Source of the DNA: Sphingomonas hengshuiensis | GTDB lineage: Bacteria; Pseudomonadota; Alphaproteobacteria; Sphingomonadales; Sphingomonadaceae | Direction: 5' to 3' | Assembly: GCA_003240755.1 (NCBI GenBank) | Contig: QFNF01000037.1 | Location: forward strand, 1-32,653 | DNA length: 32,653 nt | In this document: positions 8,221 through 15,466 of the stretch, one piece after another | Position numbering within the stretch: the stretch's first letter is position 1 | Layout: each line of letters opens with the position of its first letter | The notes under the pieces: generated by a model | Told to the model about the DNA's origin: nothing | Databases searched by the model: none | The model's input: only the letters and a program-made list of their open reading frames with translations | Translations under genes and position numbers: made by a program

Positions 8221-9891
8221 TCAGTTCGATCGCGTCGGGTCGGTCATCGGGTCGGCCATTTCGCGCGGCCCCGGCAGGCGGGTGACGGGCAGCGACCCGG
8301 TCTGGCGCTCGATCATGCGATGCACGCGCGGCGGCTCCGTCCCTTGATGCAGCGCCAGCAACGCGTCGCTGTTCGCGCGATCCGCCTCGGTCCGGCGCTG
8401 GTTGTGGCGGATATATTCGAGCCAGGTCGAGACATGATAGCGTTCGATCCACAGTTCGGGATCGTTCAGGTCGCGCAGCAACGCCCACAGGTGCGCGCCG
8501 TCGCGCCGCCGGATGCGCCGCCGTTCGTTCATGACGCCGAGGAAGTGGACGACGTCCTTTGGCGCGATGCGATAGTCGATCGTCACCACCACCGGCCCCG
8601 ATCGCGGTTCGACCGGTACCGCGGTATCGGGCGTTTCCCACCCGCGCGGCGCCAGGTTGCCGGTTTCGATATCGCGCAGCGGCAGTCGCAGCCCGGCGAC
8701 GACGCTCAGCATCTGTACCGCCGCCGCGGCCAGCAGCGCGACCGCCACGCCCGACCCCTCGGCGACCGATCCGAACAGCCAGCTACCGACCGTCATGCCA
8801 CCGAACGCCGACATCTGGTACAGCGCCAGCGCGCGCGCCACGACCCAGCGGGGTGCCGCCATCTGCACCGATACGTTGAACGTGCTCAGCGCCGACACCC
8901 ATCCCGCCCCGGCCAGCACCAGCGCGAGGAGCGTCAGCGGCAACCACGGGCTGATCGCGACGACGGCGGCCCCGATCGCCAGGGCGGTCGCCGCCACGCG
9001 CACCAGCCGTTCCGGGCTCCAGCGCCGCCGCAGCCGCACGCTGCCGAGCGCCCCCAGCACCGCGCCCGCGCCGAACCCGCCGAGCAGCGCGCCATAGGTC
9101 AGCGGCCCCCCGGTCACGATGTCGCGCGCGACCAGGGGCATCATCGCCGGCACCGCGCTCGCGGCGATGCCGAACAACGCCGCGCGGATCAGCACGGTAC
9201 GCAGCGAGGGGGACATCCGCACATAGCGCACCCCGGCGGCCATCGCGAGGCCCAGCGTCTCGCGCGGCAGCAGGCGCGGCGCGTAATCGGGCTTCCACCG
9301 CGCCAGCACCGCGATCAGCCCGATATAGCTCAGCGCATTGGTCAGGAACGCCGCCGCCGCCCCGGCGATCGCGACGATCGCCCCGCCCAGCGCCGGGCCG
9401 ACGCTGCGCGCGATGTTGAACCCCATCGAATTCAGCGCGACCGCGCTCGGCAACACGCTGCGCGGCACCATGTCGCCGACCGATGCCTGCCATGCCGGGC
9501 CGTTGATCGCCGTCCCGCACCCGATCAGGAAGGTGAACGACAGCAGCAGCCACGGGCTGAGCCACCCCGCCCATGCGCAGACCGCCAGCACGATCGACAC
9601 GAACAGCATGAATCCCTGCGCCGCCAGCATCACCCGCCGCCGGTCGAGATTGTCGGCGACCGCCCCGGCCCATAGCGACAGCAACATGATCGGCAGCGTC
9701 GTGGACGCCTGTACCAGCGCGATCATCTGCGGCGACGCCGCCAGCGACGTCATCATCCACGACGCGCCGACCGACTGGATCAGCCCGCCGAAATTGGACG
9801 CCATCGACGCGATCCAGATGGCGCGGAAGATCGGGATCGACAGCGGCGAGCTATGCGTCGCTGTCGCGGTCGTTACGGACGGGGATGCCAT
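8221..9891 (-). CDS. MFS transporter with C-terminal soluble domain (MFS_3, EntS-like)
   Basis: The 556-residue protein has an MFS_3 (enterobactin-exporter-like) transporter domain in about residues 15-410. Recognisable parts are IFRAIWIASMASNFG, the inter-helix loop GAVADNLDRRRVM, and INGPAWQASVGDMVPR. A hydrophilic C-terminal domain of about 130 residues (VVVTIDYRIAPKDVVHFLGVMNERRRIRRRDGA and on) follows, as in the full-length members of this family. That extension resembles an antibiotic-biosynthesis-monooxygenase-like ferredoxin fold, judged by pattern only. The protein is probably an exporter of a small molecule. Nothing nearby suggests siderophore synthesis, so the cargo is unknown. The ATG at 9891 is separated by 77 bases from the divergent DUF167 gene. 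Confidence 0.82.
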   Translation of the reverse strand: MASPSVTTATATHSSPLSIPIFRAIWIASMASNFGGLIQSVGASWMMTSLAASPQMIALVQASTTLPIMLLSLWAGAVADNLDRRRVMLAAQGFMLFVSIVLAVCAWAGWLSPWLLLSFTFLIGCGTAINGPAWQASVGDMVPRSVLPSAVALNSMGFNIARSVGPALGGAIVAIAGAAAAFLTNALSYIGLIAVLARWKPDYAPRLLPRETLGLAMAAGVRYVRMSPSLRTVLIRAALFGIAASAVPAMMPLVARDIVTGGPLTYGALLGGFGAGAVLGALGSVRLRRRWSPERLVRVAATALAIGAAVVAISPWLPLTLLALVLAGAGWVSALSTFNVSVQMAAPRWVVARALALYQMSAFGGMTVGSWLFGSVAEGSGVAVALLAAAAVQMLSVVAGLRLPLRDIETGNLAPRGWETPDTAVPVEPRSGPVVVTIDYRIAPKDVVHFLGVMNERRRIRRRDGAHLWALLRDLNDPELWIERYHVSTWLEYIRHNQRRTEADRANSDALLALHQGTEPPRVHRMIERQTGSLPVTRLPGPREMADPMTDPTRSN

Positions 9892-9968
9892 GACGGGTGA
9901 ATGCGCCGCGCGCCGCTTTGTGCCACGCGACTTGCATCGGCGATGGTCGGGACGGCAAGGGTCGGGCG

Positions 9969-10280
9969 ATGCGCGATCCCTTCACCCTCGACGCCACCGG
10001 CGCCACGCTGACCATCCGCGCCACGCCGAAAGCGTCGAGGACGGCGGTGACGGGGGTCGTCGCACTGGAAGGCGGCGCGACCGCGCTGGGACTGCGGGTG
10101 GCCGCACCGCCGGTCGATGGCGCGGCGAACGGCGAGGTGGTGCGGTTCGTGGCGAAGCAGCTCAGGGTCGGACGGAGCGCGGTGACGCTGGTCGCGGGAC
10201 AGACGAGCCGGGTGAAGCGGGTACGGATCGAGGGGGATGCGGTGGCGCTGGAGGCGGCGTTGCGGGCGCTGCTCGCTTGA
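9969..10280 (+). CDS. DUF167 (YggU) family protein
   Basis: A 103-residue soluble protein whose core matches the small DUF167/YggU family: LTIRATPKASRTAVTGV, LGLRVAAPPVDGAANGEVVRFVAKQLRV and VTLVAGQTSRVKRVRIEG. The family has known structures but no settled function. The ATG at 9969 is chosen because AAGGGTCGG lies upstream and the family N-terminus follows. A longer frame from 9897 overlaps the divergent promoter area. It is a single-gene unit followed by dispersed repeats. Confidence 0.88.
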   Translation: MRDPFTLDATGATLTIRATPKASRTAVTGVVALEGGATALGLRVAAPPVDGAANGEVVRFVAKQLRVGRSAVTLVAGQTSRVKRVRIEGDAVALEAALRALLA

Positions 10281-10285
10281 TCGTC

Positions 10286-10305
10286 GTTCCCGCGCAGGCG
10301 GGAAC
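10286..10305. repeat. Short perfect hairpin GTTCCCGC-GCAG-GCGGGAAC
   Basis: Eight-base arms with a four-base centre begin 6 bases after the DUF167 stop codon. This is a half unit of repeat family B (see 14686-14781). It could act as an attenuating or stabilising 3' hairpin, but no run of T follows. Confidence 0.7.
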
Positions 10306-10318
10306 AACGAAGCCCCCC

Positions 10319-10416
10319 CGTCATCCCGGCGAAGGCCGGGATCCATTGTGTCGGGTGTTATCGATGGAAACGCGACGTGGCCGCGTCCATGGATTCCGGC
10401 CTACGCCGGAATGACG
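10319..10416. repeat. Dispersed inverted repeat, family B (GGAATCC/GGATTCC type)
   Basis: The left unit CGTCATCCCGGCGAAGGCC plus GGGATCCAT pairs with ATGGATTCCGGCC plus TACGCCGGAATGACG about 45 bases further on. Each unit is also a small hairpin. It fills the space between the DUF167 and YjfC-like genes, which converge here. Confidence 0.8.
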
Positions 10417-10425
10417 AAACGACCC

Positions 10426-11589
10426 TCAGACGATCGCATGCGGGACGAACCGCGCCAGATCGCGCGTGATCGGCCCGTCATCCTCGCGCACCGACAGCGC
10501 GACCGCCGCGTCGCCGACGATCCACGATCCGACCACCGCATGGTTGCCGTCGAACACCGGCAGCGGTGCAAGGGCCTGCACGACATGGCCTTCCTCGCCA
10601 TAGCCGCCCTCCGGCCCCCGCGCGGTCGCGGCGCCGTCGACCAGTTCGATATCCCATCCCTCGCGCGAGAAGATCGGCTTGCGCACATAGGCGTCGCCGA
10701 TCTCGGCCAGCGCCGCATCGTCGTCGGCAAAGGCGGCGGGCAGCAAATTGGGATGCCCGCGATGGCGTTGCCACAACAGCGGCAGGATGCCCTTGTTCGA
10801 CAGCAGCGCCTTCCATGCGGGTTCGAGGAACAGCGTCTTCGTCGCCGCCAGTTGCTTGGCATACGGCTCGCGCAGCATGTCCTCCCACGGATACAGCTTG
10901 AACAGCGCCGCGATCAGCACGTCGTCGCCATCGACGAACGCGCCGTCGCCGTCGACGCCGATCCGGTCGATCGCGACGAACGCCGGGTCCAGCCCCGCCT
11001 GGCGCGCGACATCCTCCAGATAGCGCACCGTCTGCCGGTCCTCGACATGGTCGTCGACCGATGCGAAATGCACCGTGCTGCCGCGCGTGAACAGCGCGCC
11101 GAAGCGTTCGACCAGTGCATCGTGCAGCCGGTTATACTGGTCGGCCCCCGCCGGCAGCGTGCCGTCGGCGATGCGATCCTCCAGCCATTGCCACTGGAAC
11201 AATGCGGTCTCGAAGATGCTGGTCGGCGTATCGGCATTGTATTCCAGCAGCTTGGCCGGACCGCTGCCGTCGAATGCGAAATCGAACCGTCCATAGAGCG
11301 ACGGGGCATGGGCCTGCCACGACGCCGCCACCACGTCGCGCATGTCCTGCGGAATGGCGAGCCGGTGCATCAGCGCGTCGCTGCCCGCCACTTCGCTCAC
11401 CAGATCACGGCACATCGCATGCAGTTCGGTGCTGGGGCCCTCGATCCCCTGCTCCACTTCCTCGATCGAGAAGGCGTAATACGCCCCCTCCTCCCAATAT
11501 TTCTGGCCGTCCTGATGATGGAAGGTAAAGCCCATCCGCCCGGCGGTCGCCCGCCAGTCGGGACGGGGGGCGACCGCGTGGCGCCGCAT
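10426..11589 (-). CDS. yjfC: Glutathionylspermidine-synthase-like ATP-grasp ligase (YjfC/YgiC family)
   Basis: This 387-residue protein matches YjfC/YgiC, stand-alone versions of the synthetase half of glutathionylspermidine synthase. That fold is an ATP-grasp ligase making amide bonds between a carboxylate and an amine. The characteristic start RMGFTFHHQDGQKYWEEGAYYAF, the middle LLEYNADTPTSIFETALFQW, and the late AYVRKPIFSREGWDIEL with the basic ATP-binding residues are all visible. YjfC and YgiC have no amidase half and their true substrates are not known; peptide or protein tagging has been proposed for the family. It is the last gene of yjfI-pspA-yjfC. Its ATG overlaps the pspA stop (TGATG), so translation is coupled. 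Confidence 0.9.
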   Translation of the reverse strand: MRRHAVAPRPDWRATAGRMGFTFHHQDGQKYWEEGAYYAFSIEEVEQGIEGPSTELHAMCRDLVSEVAGSDALMHRLAIPQDMRDVVAASWQAHAPSLYGRFDFAFDGSGPAKLLEYNADTPTSIFETALFQWQWLEDRIADGTLPAGADQYNRLHDALVERFGALFTRGSTVHFASVDDHVEDRQTVRYLEDVARQAGLDPAFVAIDRIGVDGDGAFVDGDDVLIAALFKLYPWEDMLREPYAKQLAATKTLFLEPAWKALLSNKGILPLLWQRHRGHPNLLPAAFADDDAALAEIGDAYVRKPIFSREGWDIELVDGAATARGPEGGYGEEGHVVQALAPLPVFDGNHAVVGSWIVGDAAVALSVREDDGPITRDLARFVPHAIV

Positions 11590-12329
11590 CAGTCGCGCCC
11601 GATCGTCCCGCCGTCGCGCGTCCCGTCGGACAGGCGCGGCGAATCCTTGGGCTGGGACAGGCGCGCAAGGATATCGTCGGCGCTCGACGATCCGGGCAGC
11701 AATCCGGCGGCCTTGAGCTTTTCGTCGAGGTCCGCGCCGGTGCGCATGTCCTCCAGCTCGGCCTGCGCCCTGAACTTCTCCTCGCGCACCGCCTGCCGTT
11801 CCTTCAGCCGGGCGAGGCTGTCCGCCGCCGACCCCAGCGACGACGTGGCGCCGCCATAGCTGCTGGCGACCGATGCCTGCGCCTTCTGCACGCTCTCGTT
11901 CGCGCGCACGACGTCGACCTCGCGGCGCAGTGCGTCGATCTTGCCGTCGCCGGTCTTGATGATGCCGCGGATCTTGTCCTCGGCCGCGCGCATGTCGGCG
12001 ATCTGCGGCGTCTTGAGCGACTGTTCCTGCTCGATCGTCGCCAGCCGCTGTGCGACCTCGCGCGCCAGGTCCATGTCGCCGCGCGCCATCGCGGCGCGTG
12101 CCGACGATTCGTACTTCTCGCGCTGCGCGGTGAGTCCCTCCAGCTCCTTTTCCATCATCCGCCGCTTGGCGGTCAGCGTCGCGAGGTCGTCGCGCGCCTT
12201 GGCCTGGAGCGATCCGGCATCGCGGATCTGCTGGTCGAGGATCGTCAGCGCCTTCGCATCGACGATCGACTGGCCGGTTTCATGCGCGGTGCCGCGGACC
12301 AGCGCGACCAGATTCTTCCACATCGACAT
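11589..12329 (-). CDS. yjfJ: PspA/IM30 family membrane-stress protein (YjfJ type)
   Basis: The 246-residue product is mostly a long alpha-helical coiled coil, as in PspA/Vipp1 proteins, the bacterial ESCRT-III relatives that bind and protect the inner membrane. The N-terminus MSMWKNLVALVRGTAHETGQ is the amphipathic membrane-binding helix. Coiled-coil heptads run from about residue 25 to 140. The tail ends in a short ADDILARLS helix and a polar C-terminus. It resembles the YjfJ branch more than canonical PspA: there is no pspF, pspB or pspC beside it. The first of two in-frame ATGs (12329 and 12323) is chosen because GGAG lies 8 bases upstream. It sits 13 bases after yjfI and overlaps yjfC. 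Confidence 0.9.
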   Translation of the reverse strand: MSMWKNLVALVRGTAHETGQSIVDAKALTILDQQIRDAGSLQAKARDDLATLTAKRRMMEKELEGLTAQREKYESSARAAMARGDMDLAREVAQRLATIEQEQSLKTPQIADMRAAEDKIRGIIKTGDGKIDALRREVDVVRANESVQKAQASVASSYGGATSSLGSAADSLARLKERQAVREEKFRAQAELEDMRTGADLDEKLKAAGLLPGSSSADDILARLSQPKDSPRLSDGTRDGGTIGRD

Positions 12330-12342
12330 CGACTAAACTCCG

Positions 12343-12774
12343 TTACGCGGCAAATTCGGTGCGCAGCTCGGACGCCGCCTCGATCGCGTTCTGCGCCAGC
12401 ACGCGCAGTTCGATCAGCACGGTACGCAGCGACGATTCGACCGACAGCTCACCCACCAGCTCATAATATTCGCGCCCGCCGACTTCGGCGATGGCGAAAT
12501 TCGACAGCGGCACCAGCTTCTGCGTCTTCAGCAGGAAACGGTTGAACGCATCCGGCTCCGCCTGTTCGTCGACCGGCCACAGCAGCGACGACACGACGAT
12601 CTGCTCGCCCGCGACCGAGACGAAGATGGCGAGGTCGCCGAAATGATGCATGGTCAGCTTCAGGACCGGTTCGGCCTGTTCGATCCGCTCGACGCCCAGT
12701 TCGTCGGCGTGTCCGGCGGCGTCCAGCACCTCGGCCAGCGCGGCGATCGTCCAGCTACGGGGTGCGTCGTCCAT
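12343..12774 (-). CDS. yjfI: DUF2170 protein (YjfI family)
   Basis: A 143-residue soluble acidic protein matching DUF2170, the YjfI family of unknown function. Typical parts are SWTIAALAEVLDAAG near the start, the central EQIVVSSLLWPVDEQAEPDAFNRFLLKTQKLVPLSNFAI, and a C-terminal helix ending SELRTEFAA. The ATG at 12774 follows GGAGGG closely. A longer frame to 12858 reaches into the divergent control region and is unlikely. It is first in the minus-strand yjfI-pspA-yjfC operon. From its position next to PspA, it may be a partner or regulator of PspA in place of PspB/PspC; that is inference. Confidence 0.88.
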   Translation of the reverse strand: MDDAPRSWTIAALAEVLDAAGHADELGVERIEQAEPVLKLTMHHFGDLAIFVSVAGEQIVVSSLLWPVDEQAEPDAFNRFLLKTQKLVPLSNFAIAEVGGREYYELVGELSVESSLRTVLIELRVLAQNAIEAASELRTEFAA

Positions 12775-12802
12775 CCATCCCTCCGAAACGCCACCCGGTG
12801 TA

Positions 12803-12841
12803 TTGGTCGCGCTTGACACCCCAAGCATAAGCGGCGACCAA
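12803..12841. promoter_or_regulatory. Long inverted repeat in the divergent yjf control region
   Basis: TTGGTCGCGCTT (12803-12814) is mirrored by AAGC-G-GCGACCAA (12829-12841), with one extra base in the right arm and a 14-base centre. It lies 29-67 bases upstream of the yjfI start in the only spacer shared by both halves of the cluster. A TTGACA hexamer (12813-12818) is embedded in it, though no good -10 is seen at normal spacing. It could be an operator controlling both directions. No sigma54-type GG/GC site was recognised. Confidence 0.4.
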
Positions 12842-12845
12842 AAAG

Positions 12846-12875
12846 CAAGGTGCGGCAAGGTGCGGCAAGGGGCGA
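12846..12875. repeat. Three tandem copies of a 10-base unit (GCAAGGTGCG)
   Basis: Two identical units and a third with one change (GCAAGGGGCG) follow the inverted repeat in the divergent yjf spacer. This may be a simple replication-slippage repeat or part of a binding array. The unit length is close to one helical turn. Confidence 0.6.
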
Positions 12876-12980
12876 AGCGCGGGATGCGGCACGCGCCCCC
12901 CCTTGGCGAACGCCCCGGTCCGGCGGTATCGACCGTATCGCGGTCCCCCGCCCCCTGTTCAACGCGCGAAGGATCGCGGC

Positions 12981-13619
12981 ATGATTTTCGGCAGCCTGTT
13001 CGGCGGCAATACCCGAGACGAAACCCCGGCGGTCGCCGTGGTGCGCGACATCACCATCGGACGGCAGGTGCGGCTCGACGCGCTGGCGTGGCGGCGGCTG
13101 ACCGGTGCCGCCTTCACCCTCGACCGCGACACGCTGGAAATCACCGCGCAGGGGCTGATCCGGCTGGATGACGGCAGCCATGTCCACCGCTTCTATACCG
13201 ACGACGAACTGATGCTGCAGGCCGTCAGCCAGTCGGCCGACGGGTCGGACGCCGACGACTTCACCCTGTTCCGCCCCTGGTCTTCGACCTATCCGGTCGA
13301 CTGGGCCGATACCGGCGCGTTCCGCAACCGGCTGTCGCAACCGGCATGGGACGAACCCGGACTCGCCCGCTTCGACCGCTTCTGGTATCCCGGCGACGAC
13401 CGGGTCCAGCCGCCGGTCGAACTGTGGGAAGCGGTCTATGAGGAACGCACCGGCCGTCCGGTCCGCCATATCAAGCAGGCCTGCATGCTGTATTCCCGCG
13501 AGGTCCCGCCCGAGGGGCAGGAACTGCTGCTGGCGCTGGCGATGCAGCCCGAGGGCGGCGACCTGACGCACGAGATCATGGTCGGGCTGCCGCTGCTGCC
13601 CGCCGAATTCAACGCCTGA
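12981..13619 (+). CDS. yjfK: DUF2491 protein (YjfK family)
   Basis: A 212-residue soluble protein of the DUF2491/YjfK family, unknown in function. Recognisable parts are the glycine-rich start MIFGSLFGGN, the segment VRLDALAWRRLTGAAF, a central HVHRFYTDDELMLQA, and the late LWEAVYEERTG. The ATG at 12981 has AAGGA eight bases upstream; the longer frame from 12903 has no support. It is the first gene of the plus-strand half of the split yjf cluster, followed after 12 bases by the DUF350 gene. Co-occurrence with PspA, DUF350 and the ATP-grasp ligase is what links it to envelope stress. Confidence 0.87.
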   Translation: MIFGSLFGGNTRDETPAVAVVRDITIGRQVRLDALAWRRLTGAAFTLDRDTLEITAQGLIRLDDGSHVHRFYTDDELMLQAVSQSADGSDADDFTLFRPWSSTYPVDWADTGAFRNRLSQPAWDEPGLARFDRFWYPGDDRVQPPVELWEAVYEERTGRPVRHIKQACMLYSREVPPEGQELLLALAMQPEGGDLTHEIMVGLPLLPAEFNA

Positions 13620-13631
13620 CAGGGGGACGGG

Positions 13632-14045
13632 ATGTTCGATGTTGCCTATTTCGTGGACGGGGCGGTGCATTTCATCGTCGCCTTCGGCCTTGCCTGCCTG
13701 TTCCTCACCGTCTTCAAATGGCTGTACCAGGTCTCGACCCCCTATGACGAACGCGCGCTGATCGCCGCCAACAACCCCGCCGCGGCGGTGGCGCTGGGCG
13801 GTGCGATCATCGGCTTCGCGCTGCCGCTCGCCTCGGCGCTGAGCGTGACGGTCAGCGTGGTCGAATTCACCGCCTGGGCCCTGCTCGCCGGCGTGATCCA
13901 GATCGTCGCCGCGTTCATCATCCGCCGCGTGATCGTGCGCGACATGGCCCAGCGGATCGAGGGCGGCAACATCGCCAGCGCGATCTACAGCGCGGCGACC
14001 TCGATCGGCGTCGGGCTGCTCAACGCCGCATCGATGACCTATTGA
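13632..14045 (+). CDS. yjfL: DUF350 inner-membrane protein (YjfL family)
   Basis: The 137-residue product has about four transmembrane helices: FIVAFGLACLFLTVF, AVALGGAIIGFALPLASAL, ALLAGVIQIVAAFIIRRVI and the C-terminal stretch SAIYSAATSIGVGLLNAASM. This matches DUF350/YjfL, a small family of paired-helix membrane proteins often found with PspA and GSP-synthase-like ligases. A strong ribosome binding site (AGGGGGAC) lies between it and yjfK. The stop codon is 11 bases before the DUF1190 start, so yjfKLM is one operon. A channel-like role has been suggested for such families, but nothing in the sequence proves it. Confidence 0.88.
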   Translation: MFDVAYFVDGAVHFIVAFGLACLFLTVFKWLYQVSTPYDERALIAANNPAAAVALGGAIIGFALPLASALSVTVSVVEFTAWALLAGVIQIVAAFIIRRVIVRDMAQRIEGGNIASAIYSAATSIGVGLLNAASMTY

Positions 14046-14056
14046 GGACCGCTGCG

Positions 14057-14677
14057 ATGACCACCCTGCCCCCCCGCCGCAAACGCTCGGTCGCTGCCGG
14101 CCTGACCGCCGTCGGCGCCGTCGCGATGCTGTCGGGCTGCGACGACAGCAACGAACAGGCACGCTTCGGCCCGCCGACCGAGGTCGCCGCGTTCCAGACC
14201 GTCCAGCAATGCGTCGACAGCGGCCAGTATGACCGCGCCACCTGCACCGCCGCCCAGCAGAAGGCGTTCAACGAGGACGGCAAGGTCGCGCCGCGTTTCG
14301 ACAGTCAGCAACTGTGCGAGGAACAGTTCGGTGCCGCCCAGTGCCAGCGTCGCAGCGAGGGCGGGCAGAGCTTCTTCACGCCCTTGCTCACCGGCTTCCT
14401 GATCGGCCAGATCCTCAACAACAACACGTCACGCTACACCTATGGCGGCCTCTACCGCGACCGGCGCAACGGCGGCGGCTGGTACACGCCGGGGGGCGCG
14501 TATCTCAGCCCCAGCAACGGCTATCGCTACAATGTCGGCAGCAAGGCGATCACCACGCCGGTCACGACCCAGCGCATCCAGACGCGCAGCTCGGTCGTCT
14601 CGCGCGGCGGCTTCGGCGGCCGGGTGAGCGCCCGCTCCAGCGGCGGCTGGGGCGGCGGGCGGTCGTTCGGGGGATAG
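14057..14677 (+). CDS. yjfM: DUF1190 lipoprotein (YjfM/YgiB family)
   Basis: This 206-residue protein has a basic leader and a lipobox (AMLSGC) with Cys28 as the acylated residue, followed by two aspartates. In E. coli, Asp at position +2 retains a lipoprotein in the inner membrane. The mature part matches DUF1190 (YgiB/YjfM): QQCVDSGQYDRATCTAAQQKAF, a second cysteine pair (QLCEEQFGAAQCQ), and a Gly/Ser/Arg-rich tail (GGFGGRVSARSSGGWGGGRSFGG). An in-frame TTG at 14042 overlaps the DUF350 stop, but the ATG at 14057 with GAGG upstream is better. In E. coli, YgiB is also paired with the ligase YgiC, as YjfM is with YjfC, so the glycine-rich tail could be a ligase partner or substrate; that is inference. 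Confidence 0.88.
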   Translation: MTTLPPRRKRSVAAGLTAVGAVAMLSGCDDSNEQARFGPPTEVAAFQTVQQCVDSGQYDRATCTAAQQKAFNEDGKVAPRFDSQQLCEEQFGAAQCQRRSEGGQSFFTPLLTGFLIGQILNNNTSRYTYGGLYRDRRNGGGWYTPGGAYLSPSNGYRYNVGSKAITTPVTTQRIQTRSSVVSRGGFGGRVSARSSGGWGGGRSFGG

Positions 14678-14685
14678 GCCAGCTT

Positions 14686-14781
14686 CGTCCTTCCCGCGCA
14701 GGCGGGAATCCCTATACGCTCACGTCCCGGCTCTGAACGCAGCGTCGGCGTTTATGGGTTCCCGCCTGCGCGGGAAGGACG
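14686..14781. repeat. Dispersed inverted repeat, family B, overlapping a gene end
   Basis: CGTCCTTCCCGCGCAGGCGG plus GAA pairs with TTC plus CCGCCTGCGCGGGAAGGACG over 96 bases. The arms are nearly perfect, so this is a young copy. Its centre resembles that of the copy at 31791-31885 (TATACGC on the left, GCGTTTATGG on the right). The right arm supplies the last codons and stop of the phosphatase on the minus strand. Confidence 0.85.
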
Positions 14782-15249
14782 CTCCCGGACCAATCCCGCC
14801 ACGATCGCCTCCGCCGCCGCCGACACATCGGCCCATGTCACCGCGAAGCCGGCGGCGTCCCCGTAATAGGGATCGGCCACCGCCTCCCCTTCGCGCCCCG
14901 GCACCGCATCCATCAGCAGCCCGATCCGCGCGGTCGAATCCTTCGGCGCCCGCCGCCGCAACTCGGCCAGATTGTCGCGGTCCAGCGCGAGGATATCGGT
15001 GAACCGCCGATAATCCGCCACCTCGACCTGCCGCGCGCGATAACCCGACAGGTCGATCCCGTGCGCCAGCGCCACCGCCTGCGCCCGCCGGTCGGGCGGA
15101 TCGCCCGCATGCCATGCCCCGGTGCCCGCCGAATCGACCATGATCGCCACCCCGGCCCGCGCCGCCGCATCACGCAGCGCCGCTTCGGCAAGCGGGGAAC
15201 GGCAGATATTGCCGAGGCACACGAGCAGGAACGACCGGGGTCGCATCAT
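14752..15249 (-). CDS. Low-molecular-weight protein tyrosine phosphatase
   Basis: The 165-residue cytoplasmic enzyme has the P-loop CLGNICRS (Cys11 as nucleophile, Arg17) and the late DPYYGD loop carrying the general acid aspartate. Between them lie VDSAGTGAWHAGDPPDRRAQAVALAHGIDL and ILALDRDNLAEL. All are standard for this phosphatase family. GGAG in GTGGAGAAACC precedes two adjacent ATGs (15249 and 15246), either of which could be used; the track upstream to 15396 runs into a dispersed repeat. The last residues (about RPSRAGGNP) are encoded by the arm of a family B repeat and are probably not part of the original fold. No exopolysaccharide genes or tyrosine kinase are nearby, so the substrate is unknown. 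Confidence 0.92.
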   Translation of the reverse strand: MMRPRSFLLVCLGNICRSPLAEAALRDAAARAGVAIMVDSAGTGAWHAGDPPDRRAQAVALAHGIDLSGYRARQVEVADYRRFTDILALDRDNLAELRRRAPKDSTARIGLLMDAVPGREGEAVADPYYGDAAGFAVTWADVSAAAEAIVAGLVRERPSRAGGNP

Positions 15250-15282
15250 CGGTTTCTCCACTGACCCCCGCCCCCGCCCGCT

Positions 15283-15384
15283 CGGTTCGAGCAGCTTCGA
15301 GCGAAGTCGAGAACGGCCTGCCTGGGGCGAGCCCGTCGCGACTACGGTTCTCGACAGGCTCGAACCTCCGCTCGAAGCAAACGG
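15283..15384. repeat. Dispersed imperfect palindrome, family A variant
   Basis: Arms CGGTTCGAGCAGCTTCGAGC and GTTCTCGACAGGCTCGAAC with CTCGAAGCAAACGG fold across about 100 bases. The right half is almost identical to that at 3620-3740. It separates the divergent phosphatase and cstA genes, so it lies in the upstream region of both. Confidence 0.8.
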
Positions 15385-15466
15385 AGGGATGAGCATGTCA
15401 CGTCACGAAACCCATGGCATCCGCCGCTCCATTACGCCAATAGTATCCCGAACAGGGGAGTGGCGC

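Noticed and set aside
10286..10416. CRISPR-like repeats with GGAATCC units
   Set aside because: The units are inverted pairs at irregular distances, not direct repeats with uniform spacers, and no cas genes are present.
12775..12980. Sigma54 promoter driving the PspA operon, as in classical Psp systems
   Set aside because: No GG-N10-GC pair with the expected flanks was found, and pspF is absent from the window.
15122..15466. Upstream extension of cstA to 15122
   Set aside because: It runs antisense to the phosphatase and through a repeat. The ATG at 15467 has a good ribosome binding site.
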